Positions 50,172-58,483 of a stretch of 64,000 nt of DNA are shown here, in pieces (position 1 is the first letter of the stretch; each line of letters begins with the position of its first letter). Origin of the DNA: Pseudomonas paracarnis (GTDB taxonomy: Bacteria > Pseudomonadota > Gammaproteobacteria > Pseudomonadales > Pseudomonadaceae); contig NZ_CAJFCN010000004.1 in the NCBI RefSeq assembly GCF_904063055.1, positions 62,001 through 126,000 of the forward strand, read 5' to 3'. A program made the position numbers and the translations under genes. The notes below the pieces were generated by a model. The model ran no database searches, had not been told where the DNA came from, and worked only from the letters and a program-made list of their open reading frames with translations.

Positions 50172-51176
50172 TCAGCGTTCGCCAATCAGGTTGGCGAGCG
50201 GCTCTGGCGCATAGAGTGCGCTCTGGAACTCGGGTACGTATTCGTACTTCAGCATTTTCCCCAGCTTGAGGTCGCGCAGGTAATTGGACAGGCTGCCATC
50301 GCCCAGCGTGAGGGTGGCTGAGTCTGCGTCACGGCTGGAGCCATGGCTGAGCTGGCGGGAAACCGCGTACCCGTAGGCCAGTTGGCCGTGGTGATCGAGA
50401 TTGGTGAAACTGCTGGTGACCAGGTCCGCATCATGGGACAGTTTCTCAAGCTTTTTGGCCTTGAACGACACGTCCAGCTTGCCGGTCTGGCTGTCGGTAA
50501 TGTCATACACCACCGAGTGCCCATCCTCTTTGCGATCAATGCCGGTCAGCCATTTCGGCAGGTTGTAACCGACCACGCCGCGCACCCGCGCCAGCTCGGT
50601 ATTCACCGGCAGCTTGAGCACATAGCCCCAAAAATCCTGCGACATCGACTGGCCCACCAGCGTGAAGGGGCCCAGGTTGGCTTTGCCAGGTTTGTTAGTG
50701 ATGATCGACACGGCGACTTCGTTATAGGCGTCGTTATCGCAATGCTCATAGGTGTACGCAGTAAACGCGATCAGTCCGCGACCCGGCCAGACTTGCAAGG
50801 GTTGCACGGCGGCCAGTACCTGCGGTGGCATCAACGCCCGAAGCTTATCGATGTCAGCCGTATAGACCGCTGTTACCCGACTGTTCTGATAGTAAAAATT
50901 GGGCGAGTAGGATTCAAAACCGATGTCGACCTTGTGCTTTTGCAACCCTTTGAACCAGCTTAAATCAACCTCTGGTAATTCTGCTGCAACCACCGACAAC
51001 GGCGGGTTGGAGCGAAAGCGGTCGTACAAGCCGCCCTTGACGACGGGCACCTGCTGGCCGGCGATATCGATGTGGGTTGTGTCGTTGGGGCTGGGCATCT
51101 CGGGCGTTCCCGCCAACGCAAGGTTGGCAAAAGGGGTGAGCAGCAATCCGGTTAAAATGGCGCTTGGAATGTTCAA
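50172..51176 (-). CDS. Secreted acetoacetate-decarboxylase-like protein
   Basis: Protein of 334 residues with a signal peptide (AILTGLLLTPFANLALA). The ADC fold is suggested by FTAYTYEHCDNDAYNEVAVS and VVGYNLPKWLTGID, where the lysine would be the Schiff-base residue. Secretion is unusual for a classical decarboxylase, so it may act on a different carbonyl compound. It lies 28 bp after the DJ-1/PfpI gene in one unit. Confidence 0.72.
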   Translation of the reverse strand: MNIPSAILTGLLLTPFANLALAGTPEMPSPNDTTHIDIAGQQVPVVKGGLYDRFRSNPPLSVVAAELPEVDLSWFKGLQKHKVDIGFESYSPNFYYQNSRVTAVYTADIDKLRALMPPQVLAAVQPLQVWPGRGLIAFTAYTYEHCDNDAYNEVAVSIITNKPGKANLGPFTLVGQSMSQDFWGYVLKLPVNTELARVRGVVGYNLPKWLTGIDRKEDGHSVVYDITDSQTGKLDVSFKAKKLEKLSHDADLVTSSFTNLDHHGQLAYGYAVSRQLSHGSSRDADSATLTLGDGSLSNYLRDLKLGKMLKYEYVPEFQSALYAPEPLANLIGER

Positions 51177-51204
51177 TCGGTTTTCTCCAGAGAGGGGCTA
51201 GGCG

Positions 51205-51996
51205 CTATCGTTCGTGGGACAGCTCGGTTATTACGGCGAGTGCGACGGCCTTGGGCGATTGCGGGTTCTGGCCCGTGATCAGGCGGCCATCGGTGATGAC
51301 AAATGAGGTGAACGGCACCCAGCCCTTGCGGTAACGCGCCCCTTGGCTCAGCAGCCGGTCTTCAAGCAAGAACGGCACCTCACGCTTCATGCCCGATAGC
51401 AGTTCTTCGCGATTGGAGAAGCCGGTGATGTTTTTGCCCTTGATGATCGCGTTGCCCTGTTCATCCTTCAGATCCAGCAGGCCCGCCACACCGTGGCACA
51501 CGGCCGAGACGATGCCGCCCTGGTTGTAAATGGTTTGGGCGACACGTTGCAGGTCGAGGTTGCCTGGGAAGTCCCACATGACACCGTGGCCGCCGGTGAA
51601 GTAGATCGCGCGAAATTGCGACGGATCGACATTGGCGATGGGCAGCGTGTTTTGCAGCCGGGCGCGAAAGGCTGGGGACTGCAACTGCTCACGCGCCGGC
51701 TTGTCCATGTACAGCCAACCGAGGCTGCGCTCGTCCAGGGGCACAGCGCCACCTTTGGGGCTGGCAAACACCGTCGTATAGCCAGCCGCTTCCACAACCT
51801 CGGTGAAATGCGTCAGCTCAGTCAGCCAGAGGCCCGTGGTATCGGCCCTTGAGGGGTAGCTGGCGTGGTTGGTCATGATCACCAGGATCTGGCGATTGTT
51901 CGCAGCGGCCGTGGAAGGGCCGGGTTCAGCCTGTGCAAATGTCATAAGCGCGCCACCTATCGCTACCAACGCAAAAGAAATAAGGGTTTTGAGCAT
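51205..51996 (-). CDS. Exported DJ-1/PfpI-family protein (Hsp31-like)
   Basis: Protein of 263 residues with a signal peptide (LISFALVAIGGALMTFAQA). The nucleophile elbow is VSAVCHGVAGLLDL (Cys), with an upstream glutamate-containing LTELTHF and the ASPKGG and FTGGHGVMWD motifs of Hsp31-type glyoxalase/chaperones. First gene of a two-gene unit with the ADC-like protein, preceded by a MerR-type operator at 52036-52060. Confidence 0.82.
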   Translation of the reverse strand: MLKTLISFALVAIGGALMTFAQAEPGPSTAAANNRQILVIMTNHASYPSRADTTGLWLTELTHFTEVVEAAGYTTVFASPKGGAVPLDERSLGWLYMDKPAREQLQSPAFRARLQNTLPIANVDPSQFRAIYFTGGHGVMWDFPGNLDLQRVAQTIYNQGGIVSAVCHGVAGLLDLKDEQGNAIIKGKNITGFSNREELLSGMKREVPFLLEDRLLSQGARYRKGWVPFTSFVITDGRLITGQNPQSPKAVALAVITELSHER

Positions 51997-52035
51997 GATC
52001 CAGGGTCCAGTAATCCTGCCGGTTGGTGCATGCTC

Positions 52036-52060
52036 ACCTTAAACCTCGCTTTAAGGTCAA
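52036..52060 (-). promoter_or_regulatory. MerR-type operator for DJ-1/ADC unit
   Basis: On the minus strand: TTGACC leads into ACCTTAAA-N6-TTTAAGGT, a perfect 8-bp inverted repeat. The first 12 bases (TTGACCTTAAAG) are identical to the operator at 49648-49678, so the same MerR protein probably controls both. Confidence 0.72.
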
Positions 52061-52073
52061 CCCCTGCTTTGGC

Positions 52074-52122
52074 AAAAAAAAACCGAGTCGTCTTGGGGCG
52101 TGACGGCTCGGCTTCTTTTTTG
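52074..52122 (-). terminator. Rho-independent terminator
   Basis: On the minus strand: AAGCCGAGCCGTC, a loop, GACGACTCGG then nine U. It follows the stop of the DUF6124-like gene at 52137 and insulates the DJ-1 unit's operator. Confidence 0.85.
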
Positions 52123-52136
52123 GGCGTGTTGAACGT

Positions 52137-52472
52137 TTAGCCAGCTGCTACAGCCGCCTCGCGCTCCATCAACTTATCGACCAACAGCATTCCCAGCTCA
52201 CTTAACTGATGAATTGCCAACGCGACGTCGCGCTGTTTACCGGTCAGTTCATCTGACAGGTCGAGCAGCAGGGCGGTTACTGAGGAAAAGGTTTCATAGC
52301 TATTGGCGACGAGCATTTCGTTGCTGGCATCGTCGGCAACGCTGAACAGCGGTGTCGAGGGTGGAGGAGGGGGCTCGGCGTTGGGGTTGAGGGCGTGATC
52401 GATCGCACGACGGGCTGCCTGATCAAGCTTCAGGTTTGGATCGTTTGGAGGGTTGGGCGTGACTTTGTACAT
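52137..52472 (-). CDS. DUF6124-like small protein
   Basis: Protein of 111 residues: a Pro-rich N-terminal half with four to five consecutive prolines, then PLFSVADDASNEMLVANSYE and two helices (LLLDLSDEL; ALAIHQLSELGMLLVDKLME). This is the layout of DUF6124, a Pseudomonas family related in pattern to DUF3077 (see 28024-28338). Function unknown. Confidence 0.7.
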   Translation of the reverse strand: MYKVTPNPPNDPNLKLDQAARRAIDHALNPNAEPPPPPSTPLFSVADDASNEMLVANSYETFSSVTALLLDLSDELTGKQRDVALAIHQLSELGMLLVDKLMEREAAVAAG

Positions 52473-52822
52473 ATGCGTAATTCCTGAATGGGGCCGACAC
52501 CGTTTCGCTACTAAACGAAAGGGTGGCAGCTGTACGCAGGTTAGTAGACCGGGGAATTACACAAAGCCGGCGCGCCCGAAGGCGCCCTACGCACAGCCAC
52601 CATCAGGCACAGACAGGAACGTCTGATAGATGAAGCTCATGCACTAAGTGTAATTGACCCTCGGGCTACTAAACCCGATCACTGAGTTGTCAGCGACCGA
52701 GCCACCTTAGAGACGCCCATCCAAGCGCACAAGCCGGCGGATTCTGACGCAACTGTAGGCAACGGAGCAAGGTGGTGCAGCGCGCTGTAGGACATGTTTA
52801 CAGGGTGCCGCCGTTACCCCGC
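52473..52822. other. 350-bp gene-free intergenic
   Basis: No supported gene. It should contain the promoter of the minus-strand DUF6124-like gene; short GC-rich dyads (for example near 52569-52586) are present without a U-tract. Confidence 0.45.
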
Positions 52823-53434
52823 TTAGTCGTGGGCGAACTGGTCAATCAACCCCAGACGTGGAACATGGCTGTGTGGCTGTAGCAGCGCGCCAGGAGCAAT
52901 GACTGCGTTTGCGCCAATTTTGCAGCCGTCACCTACCAAGGCACCGAATTTGTTCACCCCCGTCTCGATCACATTATCTGCGTAACGGATCTTGATATTC
53001 GCTCCTTCCAGCTCGTTACGATAATTGGCAATGATTGCACCGGCTTCAATATTGACGCCTTCGCCAATCAACGAATCGCCGACGAAATTTAAGTGCGCCA
53101 GCTTGCTGGCGGCCAGCATGAAGGTGCTTTTGAGTTCGCAGCTTGGGCCCACAATGCAATGGCTGCCCAAATACACGTCGCCACGCAGGTAAGCTCCCGC
53201 TGCTACAAATGAGCCTTCGCCGATGATGATTGGGCCCTTGAGCACAGCGCCTTCTTCGACAATGGCGCTTTCGTGGATGGCGCAGTTTCCGTGGCGTCGG
53301 TAGCCCGTGCCGAGGCGTGAGAGCAAGGCTAGAACCTGGTTTTCGCAGTCTTGAGCCACCCGCCAAGCGGCAGGCTGCGTCAGGCCAAGGGAGGGCCATT
53401 GAGCAATGAATGTACTGATCTCAGGTAGTTTCAT
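52823..53434 (-). CDS. Hexapeptide-repeat (LbH) transferase-like protein
   Basis: Protein of 203 residues from ATG 53434; an in-frame extension to 53620 overlaps the next gene and is rejected. Left-handed beta-helix repeats are visible from about residue 55: AIHESAIVEEGAVLKGPIII, then SHCIVGPSC and DGCKIGANAVIAPGALL. It is an acyl- or nucleotidyltransferase-like trimer; the N-terminal ~50 residues are helical. Substrate not evident. Confidence 0.78.
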   Translation of the reverse strand: MKLPEISTFIAQWPSLGLTQPAAWRVAQDCENQVLALLSRLGTGYRRHGNCAIHESAIVEEGAVLKGPIIIGEGSFVAAGAYLRGDVYLGSHCIVGPSCELKSTFMLAASKLAHLNFVGDSLIGEGVNIEAGAIIANYRNELEGANIKIRYADNVIETGVNKFGALVGDGCKIGANAVIAPGALLQPHSHVPRLGLIDQFAHD

Positions 53435-53528
53435 GGAGAGCGCTTCCGATGTCGGGAGGGGATAGAACCGCGCTGTTGCCGCTAGAGCAGCGGGCTCAGG
53501 CCTCATCTTACAGAGAGCTGCCCCCGAT

Positions 53529-54518
53529 TTACTGAATCCCCACGAAAGCCGCCGACTCGCCCATCCCCAGGCAAAACATCTTGCGATACTCCGAAGGCGA
53601 CGTCCCCAGTTGCGCGGCAAAATGCTGTCTCAACGACAGCGCGGTGCCAAACCCCACTTCGCCTGCAATGCATTCAACCGGCAGTTCCGTGGTTTCCAGC
53701 AGCGCCTGCGCCCTGGCCACGCGCTCAGCGTTCAGCCATTTGGACACGGTGGTGCCGGTGGCTTGCTTGAAGCGGCGGGTAAAGGTGCGCCGGCTCATCT
53801 TCGCCCGGTCGGCCAGCACATCGAGCGACAGGTCGCTGGCCAGATGGGTGCGCGCCCATGCCAGCACCTCCGACAGGTGTGTCTCGCTGGAGAGTTGCGG
53901 CACGGTGTGTTCAACGTATTGCGCCTGGCCACCTTGGCGATGTGGCGGGGTCACCAGCATCTTTGCGGTGCGGTTCGCCACATCGGCGCCGAGCCGCTGG
54001 CGTATCAAGTGCAGGCAGCAGTCGATGGCCGCGACGGTACCGGCGGAGGTGATGATGTTGTCGGCACACACATAAAGCGCCTGGGGCCTGAATCGCGCGC
54101 TGGGAAAGCGGCGCGCAAACTCGTCGCGGGCGGCCCAGTGGGTGGTGGCTTCCTTTTCGTCCAGCAGGCCAGCATCGCCCAGCACGAATGCGCCCAGGCA
54201 CAAGCCGACGATCAGCTTGCCCTGTGCATTGGCCAACTGCAGTGCTTGGACGAGCGTAGGGGAGGCCACGACCGATTGATCGCCCCAGGCGGGGATGATG
54301 ATCACATCGGCGGTGTGCATCAGTTCCAGGCCACTGCTTACCGAGAGGCCCAGGCCTTGGTCGCTGCTGACCATGCCAGGCACTTCTGCGCAGTAATTGA
54401 CCTGGTAATAGGGCTCATCGGGTGTGGATTGAGCGGTTCCCAGCACCATCCCCGGCACGGAAAGATGGAACAGGCTTACGCCATCGAAGGCGAGAACGGC
54501 TACGCGGATGGGAGGCAT
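53529..54518 (-). CDS. GlxA-type AraC-family regulator
   Basis: Protein of 329 residues: DJ-1/PfpI-like sensor (VAVLAFDGVSLFHLSVPGMV; VGLCLGAFVLGDAG) plus AraC domain (LADRAKMSRRTFTRRFKQAT; IAGEVGFGTALSLRQHFAAQ). Divergent from the secreted MBL gene at 54642, its likely target. It is a paralogue in plan of the regulator at 46389-47384. Confidence 0.87.
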   Translation of the reverse strand: MPPIRVAVLAFDGVSLFHLSVPGMVLGTAQSTPDEPYYQVNYCAEVPGMVSSDQGLGLSVSSGLELMHTADVIIIPAWGDQSVVASPTLVQALQLANAQGKLIVGLCLGAFVLGDAGLLDEKEATTHWAARDEFARRFPSARFRPQALYVCADNIITSAGTVAAIDCCLHLIRQRLGADVANRTAKMLVTPPHRQGGQAQYVEHTVPQLSSETHLSEVLAWARTHLASDLSLDVLADRAKMSRRTFTRRFKQATGTTVSKWLNAERVARAQALLETTELPVECIAGEVGFGTALSLRQHFAAQLGTSPSEYRKMFCLGMGESAAFVGIQ

Positions 54519-54641
54519 CAGGCCACCTCTGGTGCTGAGTCGGATGGCCCGATTATATCGCTATCTGTCATTCAGGCCACTGTTGGCTGTCGCGGGGTTC
54601 GGCAAGAATGAACGCCTCGATCCATCAACAGGACTCAACTT

Positions 54642-55523
54642 ATGAAACTTACAACGCTCCCCCTGGTTTTCAGCATCGCTTGCGGTGCGGCTGCCACGCC
54701 CGCATTCGCAGGCTCGGCCACCCCTGAGGCAGCCCATAAAGTGGACCTTCAGCAAGTGCGTAACGCGACGGTGAAGATCACCTATGGCGGTACCACCTTC
54801 CTGATTGACCCGATGCTGGCCAAAAAGGGCACCTATCCAGGGTTCGAACATACCTACCGTAGCGAGCTGCGCAATCCACTGGTGGATTTGACCGAGTCGC
54901 CGGCACAGGTCATTGCCGGTGTCGATGCTGTGATCGTCACCCACACGCACCTTGATCACTGGGACGATGCGGCACAAAAAGCGCTGCCCAAAGACATCCC
55001 GTTGTTTGCCCAGCATGAAGAAGACGCGCAGTTGATCCGTTCCCAGGGTTTCAAGAATGTGCGTGTGCTGACCGACGAAGCGGAATTTGGCGGCGTCAAA
55101 ATCACCAAGACCGGCGGCCAGCATGGCACCGATGAGATGTATGCCGTGCCGGCGCTGGCAAAGCCGTTAGGCGAAGCCATGGGCGTGGTTTTTCAAGCAC
55201 CCGGCTACAAGACACTGTACCTGGCGGGTGACACGGTATGGCGTAAAGAGGTCGACCAAGCCATCGAGAAATTCAACCCCGAGGTGATCGTGCTCAATGC
55301 CGGGAAAGCCATGATGACGGGGTATGAGGGCTCGATCATCATGGGCGAGGAAGACGTGCTGCGCGCTGCACAGGTGGCGAAAAACGCGAAAATCGTGGCC
55401 GTCCATATGGACGCCATTAATCACATGTCCCTGACCCGCGAGGCGTTGCGCAGCTACGTCAAGCAGCACGGTATCGAGGGGCGTGTGGATATTCCTGAGG
55501 ATGGCACTTCATTGGCTTTCTGA
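54642..55523 (+). CDS. Exported MBL-fold hydrolase, UlaG-like
   Basis: Protein of 293 residues with a signal peptide (LPLVFSIACGAAATPAFA). MBL motifs: THTHLDHWDD, GGQHGTDEM, LAGDTVWR and AVHMDAINH. The short THTHLDHW motif and compact size fit the UlaG-like branch. Periplasmic; substrate unknown. Divergent from the GlxA-type regulator. Confidence 0.83.
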   Translation: MKLTTLPLVFSIACGAAATPAFAGSATPEAAHKVDLQQVRNATVKITYGGTTFLIDPMLAKKGTYPGFEHTYRSELRNPLVDLTESPAQVIAGVDAVIVTHTHLDHWDDAAQKALPKDIPLFAQHEEDAQLIRSQGFKNVRVLTDEAEFGGVKITKTGGQHGTDEMYAVPALAKPLGEAMGVVFQAPGYKTLYLAGDTVWRKEVDQAIEKFNPEVIVLNAGKAMMTGYEGSIIMGEEDVLRAAQVAKNAKIVAVHMDAINHMSLTREALRSYVKQHGIEGRVDIPEDGTSLAF

Positions 55524-55540
55524 CGCCAGGCGCAGGTCAA

Positions 55541-55648
55541 AATGTGGGAGGGGCGGTGCGACGATTCGACTTGCTCCCGATAGCGGTGTATCTGCCACTC
55601 AGAGGTTGGCTGACCTGCCGCAATCGGGAGCAAGCCCACTTCCACATT
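55541..55648. repeat. REPIN-like inverted repeat
   Basis: AATGTGGGAGG...GACTTGCTCCCGAT is mirrored by ATCGGGAGCAAGCCCACTTCCACATT. It is the typical Pseudomonas REP doublet. No gene. Confidence 0.75.
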
Positions 55649-55861
55649 GGTATGTTGATCGGCCTCCCGTTTCGGCTGACGCTGCCGCAAGGCGACTCGA
55701 TGTCCGATCAGGGGCTAAGGGACACAAGCGCTAATAGTTTCGCTCGGCTGCCTGCACGGCGGCTGGACTAGGATTTTTTCTGGCGGTGCACACCAACATT
55801 AAAATTCACTGGCATCTACAAGGAGTAGCCAGTAGGCTACATTTGAATCTGTGACCAATAC

Positions 55862-55927
55862 GATCAGCACGACGCCCGAGGAATTAAGCGGGCAAAAGAG
55901 ATTCTCGATGCCCTGAGAGGTCAATGA
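55862..55927 (+). pseudogene. HigB-type toxin C-terminal stub
   Basis: The frame reads DQHDARGIKRAKEILDALRG then Q and TGA, 1 bp before the antitoxin ATG. The DxxRAKEIL tail is the conserved end of HigB/RelE-type toxins. A stop lies 16 bp upstream in frame and nothing toxin-like precedes it. Confidence 0.65.
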
Positions 55928-55928
55928 C

Positions 55929-56303
55929 ATGAGTCAGTCAACATTCAAACCAGAGGACATGCCGATCCTCGAGCTGGATACATCCGGCACCAGCGCCTAT
56001 GAGGCTTCACGTTTCCTTGATAGCCCGCAAACTATCAGTGCCTATCTTGCGCAAAGCATGGCGTGCCACGACCCGCAAGTCCTTATGAAGGCGCTGGCCG
56101 AGGTTGCCAAGGCCCAGGGAGTGAACAAGGTTGCCGAAGCGGCGGGGGTGAATCGGGAGAGCCTGTATAAAACCCTGAAAGGCGGCTCAAAGACGCGTTA
56201 TGAGACGGTCCAGAAGCTGATGTTGGCATTAGGGGTGGAACTGACGGTGCAACCGATTGCCGCGACCGCAATTAATAAAACGGTCGTCATTGGCAAAACG
56301 TGA
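55929..56303 (+). CDS. higA: HigA-type antitoxin, orphan
   Basis: Protein of 124 residues of the HigA/COG3636 'addiction module antidote' family: LDSPQTISAYLAQSMACHDP, then the helix-turn-helix MKALAEVAKAQGVNKVAEAA and GVNRESLYKTLKGGSKTRYE. The C-terminal ~25 residues extend beyond the usual length. The toxin gene that should precede it is reduced to a stub, so it is an orphan antitoxin. Confidence 0.8.
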   Translation: MSQSTFKPEDMPILELDTSGTSAYEASRFLDSPQTISAYLAQSMACHDPQVLMKALAEVAKAQGVNKVAEAAGVNRESLYKTLKGGSKTRYETVQKLMLALGVELTVQPIAATAINKTVVIGKT

Positions 56304-56455
56304 TGAACCAAAAACAGGACGGTTTATTTGCTTGAAAATAGATACGTCCCTTTTTGTCGACAGAGCGCCCATTCGCCATTTACGCGAGAAGGCGTGTTGA
56401 TGTGCGCCTGGTCTTGTAGGAAATCGACCTCTGGCAGCGTAGGGTTTCCTCCATG

Positions 56456-56477
56456 ATACTGGTTATATATCCAGTAT
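56456..56477. promoter_or_regulatory. Perfect palindrome upstream of LPMO-chitinase unit
   Basis: ATACTGG-N8-CCAGTAT, a perfect 7-bp inverted repeat with an AT core TTATATAT. Its length and TACTG...CAGTA ends resemble a LexA box, but the key CTGT/ACAG are CTGG/CCAG. It is 133 bp before the LPMO start. Candidate operator. Confidence 0.5.
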
Positions 56478-56560
56478 TTGCAGGTCGGCGCGCTCCTGAA
56501 ACGAAAATGAGTGAAAAATGGGCCTGTGGCAAAAAAAAGCAACTCCGTTAGGTTGAGGTC

Positions 56561-56581
56561 CTCTCCTTCAAGAAAGGAGAG
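56561..56581 (+). promoter_or_regulatory. Hairpin in LPMO 5' leader
   Basis: CTCTCCTT, CAAGA loop, AAGGAGAG: a perfect 8-bp stem 28 bp before the ATG. It could protect the mRNA or present the purine-rich strand; the actual ribosome site (TGGAG) is downstream. Confidence 0.5.
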
Positions 56582-56609
56582 TTCTTAATCAAATCAATGG
56601 AGTCACAAC

Positions 56610-57245
56610 ATGAACAAACCACAAACCCAGACACCTCTTCGCCATGGTCGTGTCACATCCCCTTCCAGCCGTGGCGCAGTCGCCGTGGATCTTGGCCTGC
56701 TGGAAACCTGGCAGGTCAATGAAATGGAAGGCGGCAAGAACTTCCCGGCACTGACGGCCGGTCCGTTCCCGGCGCCTTATCAAACCGACAGTGACAGCGT
56801 CACGCCACCCGCCGACGGCGTCATCCTCAGCGGTGGCAAGACCGATGCCCGTGACTGCGTCAACTTCACCCACGAGGAAATGGCCAAGAAACTTGGTCGC
56901 GCCTTCACCTGGCCGTTGCTCAATGTCGAGCCGGGTCAGACCTTCAAGGTCACCTGGGCATACACCGCGCCGCACACCACCCGTGGCTATCGCTGGCTGA
57001 TCACCAAGGATGGCTGGGATCCGAAACAGCGCATCACCCGCGCGCAACTGGAAACCCAGCCGTTCGCTGAAGACTTCTATGCCCAGGTGCCGTACTACAG
57101 CCATGCAGGCGAACTGAAGGCCAAGGTCAATCATGAAGTGAAACTGCCGACCCACAAAAAGGGCCAGCATGTGATTGTGTTGATGTGGATCGTCGCCAAC
57201 ACCGGCAACGCCTTCTATCAAGCCTTCGATGTGGACTTCAAATAA
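56610..57245 (+). CDS. AA10 lytic polysaccharide monooxygenase, no signal peptide
   Basis: Protein of 211 residues. HGRVTSPSSRG matches the mature N-terminus of AA10 chitin-active LPMOs, where the first histidine is half of the copper 'histidine brace'; the second histidine is in AYTAPHTTRGYRW. Here the histidine is residue 12, preceded by a hydrophilic MNKPQTQTPLR with no membrane-spanning core. So the enzyme either needs an unusual cleavage to expose His12, or is processed after release. It is followed 40 bp later by a chitinase that also lacks a signal. Confidence 0.85.
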   Translation: MNKPQTQTPLRHGRVTSPSSRGAVAVDLGLLETWQVNEMEGGKNFPALTAGPFPAPYQTDSDSVTPPADGVILSGGKTDARDCVNFTHEEMAKKLGRAFTWPLLNVEPGQTFKVTWAYTAPHTTRGYRWLITKDGWDPKQRITRAQLETQPFAEDFYAQVPYYSHAGELKAKVNHEVKLPTHKKGQHVIVLMWIVANTGNAFYQAFDVDFK

Positions 57246-57285
57246 GCCCGCACCGTTAAACCCACACGTTCTGAAGGATTAGAAC

Positions 57286-58350
57286 ATGTCAAAGATTGAC
57301 TTTACCTCACTGCAATCGCCGCTCAACGATGCCGCTTCGCTGATGCCGAGCATTGCCGGCAAAAAGATCCTCATGGGCTTCTGGCACAACTGGCCTGCCG
57401 GCCCGAGCGATGGCTACCAGCGTGGCCAGTTCGCCAATATCAGCCTGGCGGATGTCCCAAAGGATTACAACGTGGTGGCCGTGGCCTTCATGAAGGGCAA
57501 CGGTATCCCAACCTTCAAACCGTACAACCTGTCCGATGCCGAGTTTCGTCGCCAGGTGGGCGTGCTGAACAGCCAGGGCAGGGCGGTGCTGATTTCCCTT
57601 GGCGGCGCCGATGCACACATCGAACTGCATAAAGGCAACGAACAGCCACTGGCCAGCGAGATTATCCGCCTGGTGGAAACCTATGGCTTTGATGGCCTGG
57701 ATATCGATCTTGAACAGAGCGCGATTGATTTCGCCGACAACAAGACTGTCCTGCCCGCCGCCTTGAAACTGGTTAAGGACCACTACGCGGCTCAAGGCAA
57801 ACACTTCATCATCAGCATGGCGCCGGAGTTTCCGTACCTCACCACCGCCGGCAAATACGTCGGTTACATCCAGGCGCTGGAAGGCTATTACGACTTCATC
57901 GCCCCGCAGTATTACAACCAGGGTGGCGACGGCATCTGGGTGCAGGAGGTCAACAGCGGCAACGGCGCCTGGATTGCCCAGAACAACGACGCGCTGAAGG
58001 AGGACTTCCTGTTTTACCTCACCGAAAGTCTGGTGAGCGGAACGCGCGGGTTTACCAAGATCCCGGCAGACAAGTTCGTCATTGGCCTGCCTGCGAACGT
58101 CGATGCGGCTGCCACCGGTTATGTGATCAACCCAACAGCCGTGACCAATACATTCAAGCGTTTGCACGACAAAGGATTGTCGATCAAGGGCCTGATGACC
58201 TGGTCGGTGAATTGGGACAACGGGATCAGCAAAGACCATGTGCCCTACAACTGGGAATTCAGCCGCCGTTATGGGCCGATGATCAATGGCACTGCTCTCT
58301 CTGGCCTGGAGCAGGATGAGGCGGATCTGGAGGTCGCCGATCGGCAGTAG
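57286..58350 (+). CDS. GH18 chitinase, no signal peptide
   Basis: Protein of 354 residues. The catalytic DxxDxDxE motif appears in YGFDGLDIDLEQ with E143 as acid; SLGGADAH and the PQYYNQGGDG and MTWSVNWDNG strands complete the barrel. There is no signal peptide and no separate chitin-binding domain. Like the leaderless ChiC of P. aeruginosa it may be exported by lysis or a holin-like route (inference). Ends before a strong double hairpin terminator. Confidence 0.88.
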   Translation: MSKIDFTSLQSPLNDAASLMPSIAGKKILMGFWHNWPAGPSDGYQRGQFANISLADVPKDYNVVAVAFMKGNGIPTFKPYNLSDAEFRRQVGVLNSQGRAVLISLGGADAHIELHKGNEQPLASEIIRLVETYGFDGLDIDLEQSAIDFADNKTVLPAALKLVKDHYAAQGKHFIISMAPEFPYLTTAGKYVGYIQALEGYYDFIAPQYYNQGGDGIWVQEVNSGNGAWIAQNNDALKEDFLFYLTESLVSGTRGFTKIPADKFVIGLPANVDAAATGYVINPTAVTNTFKRLHDKGLSIKGLMTWSVNWDNGISKDHVPYNWEFSRRYGPMINGTALSGLEQDEADLEVADRQ

Positions 58351-58360
58351 CGCAAAGGGG

Positions 58361-58443
58361 CCTCTGGCAGACGTGCCAGAGGTCAAACCGCTAAGCTTCT
58401 GATCTGACTAAAATCCGATGCCTGTTTGGGCATCGGATTTTTT
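58361..58443 (+). terminator. Hairpin plus rho-independent terminator
   Basis: CCTCTGGCA-GACG-TGCCAGAGG (58361-58382) is followed by AAATCCGATGCC, a 6-nt loop, GGCATCGGATTTTTT (58411-58443). The second is a textbook terminator, and its A-rich 5' side may make it work in both directions between the convergent chitinase and gudD genes. Confidence 0.9.
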
Positions 58444-58483
58444 GCGTCACGCTCACATTGCGCTGAGCGTTCCTCAAACCGAG

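Noticed and set aside
53610..54611. Plus-strand frame of 333 residues opposite the GlxA-type gene
   Set aside because: Shadow frame from GC-rich codon structure; no motifs.
57307..58386. Minus-strand frame of 359 residues opposite the chitinase
   Set aside because: Antisense shadow; the plus strand has clear GH18 motifs.
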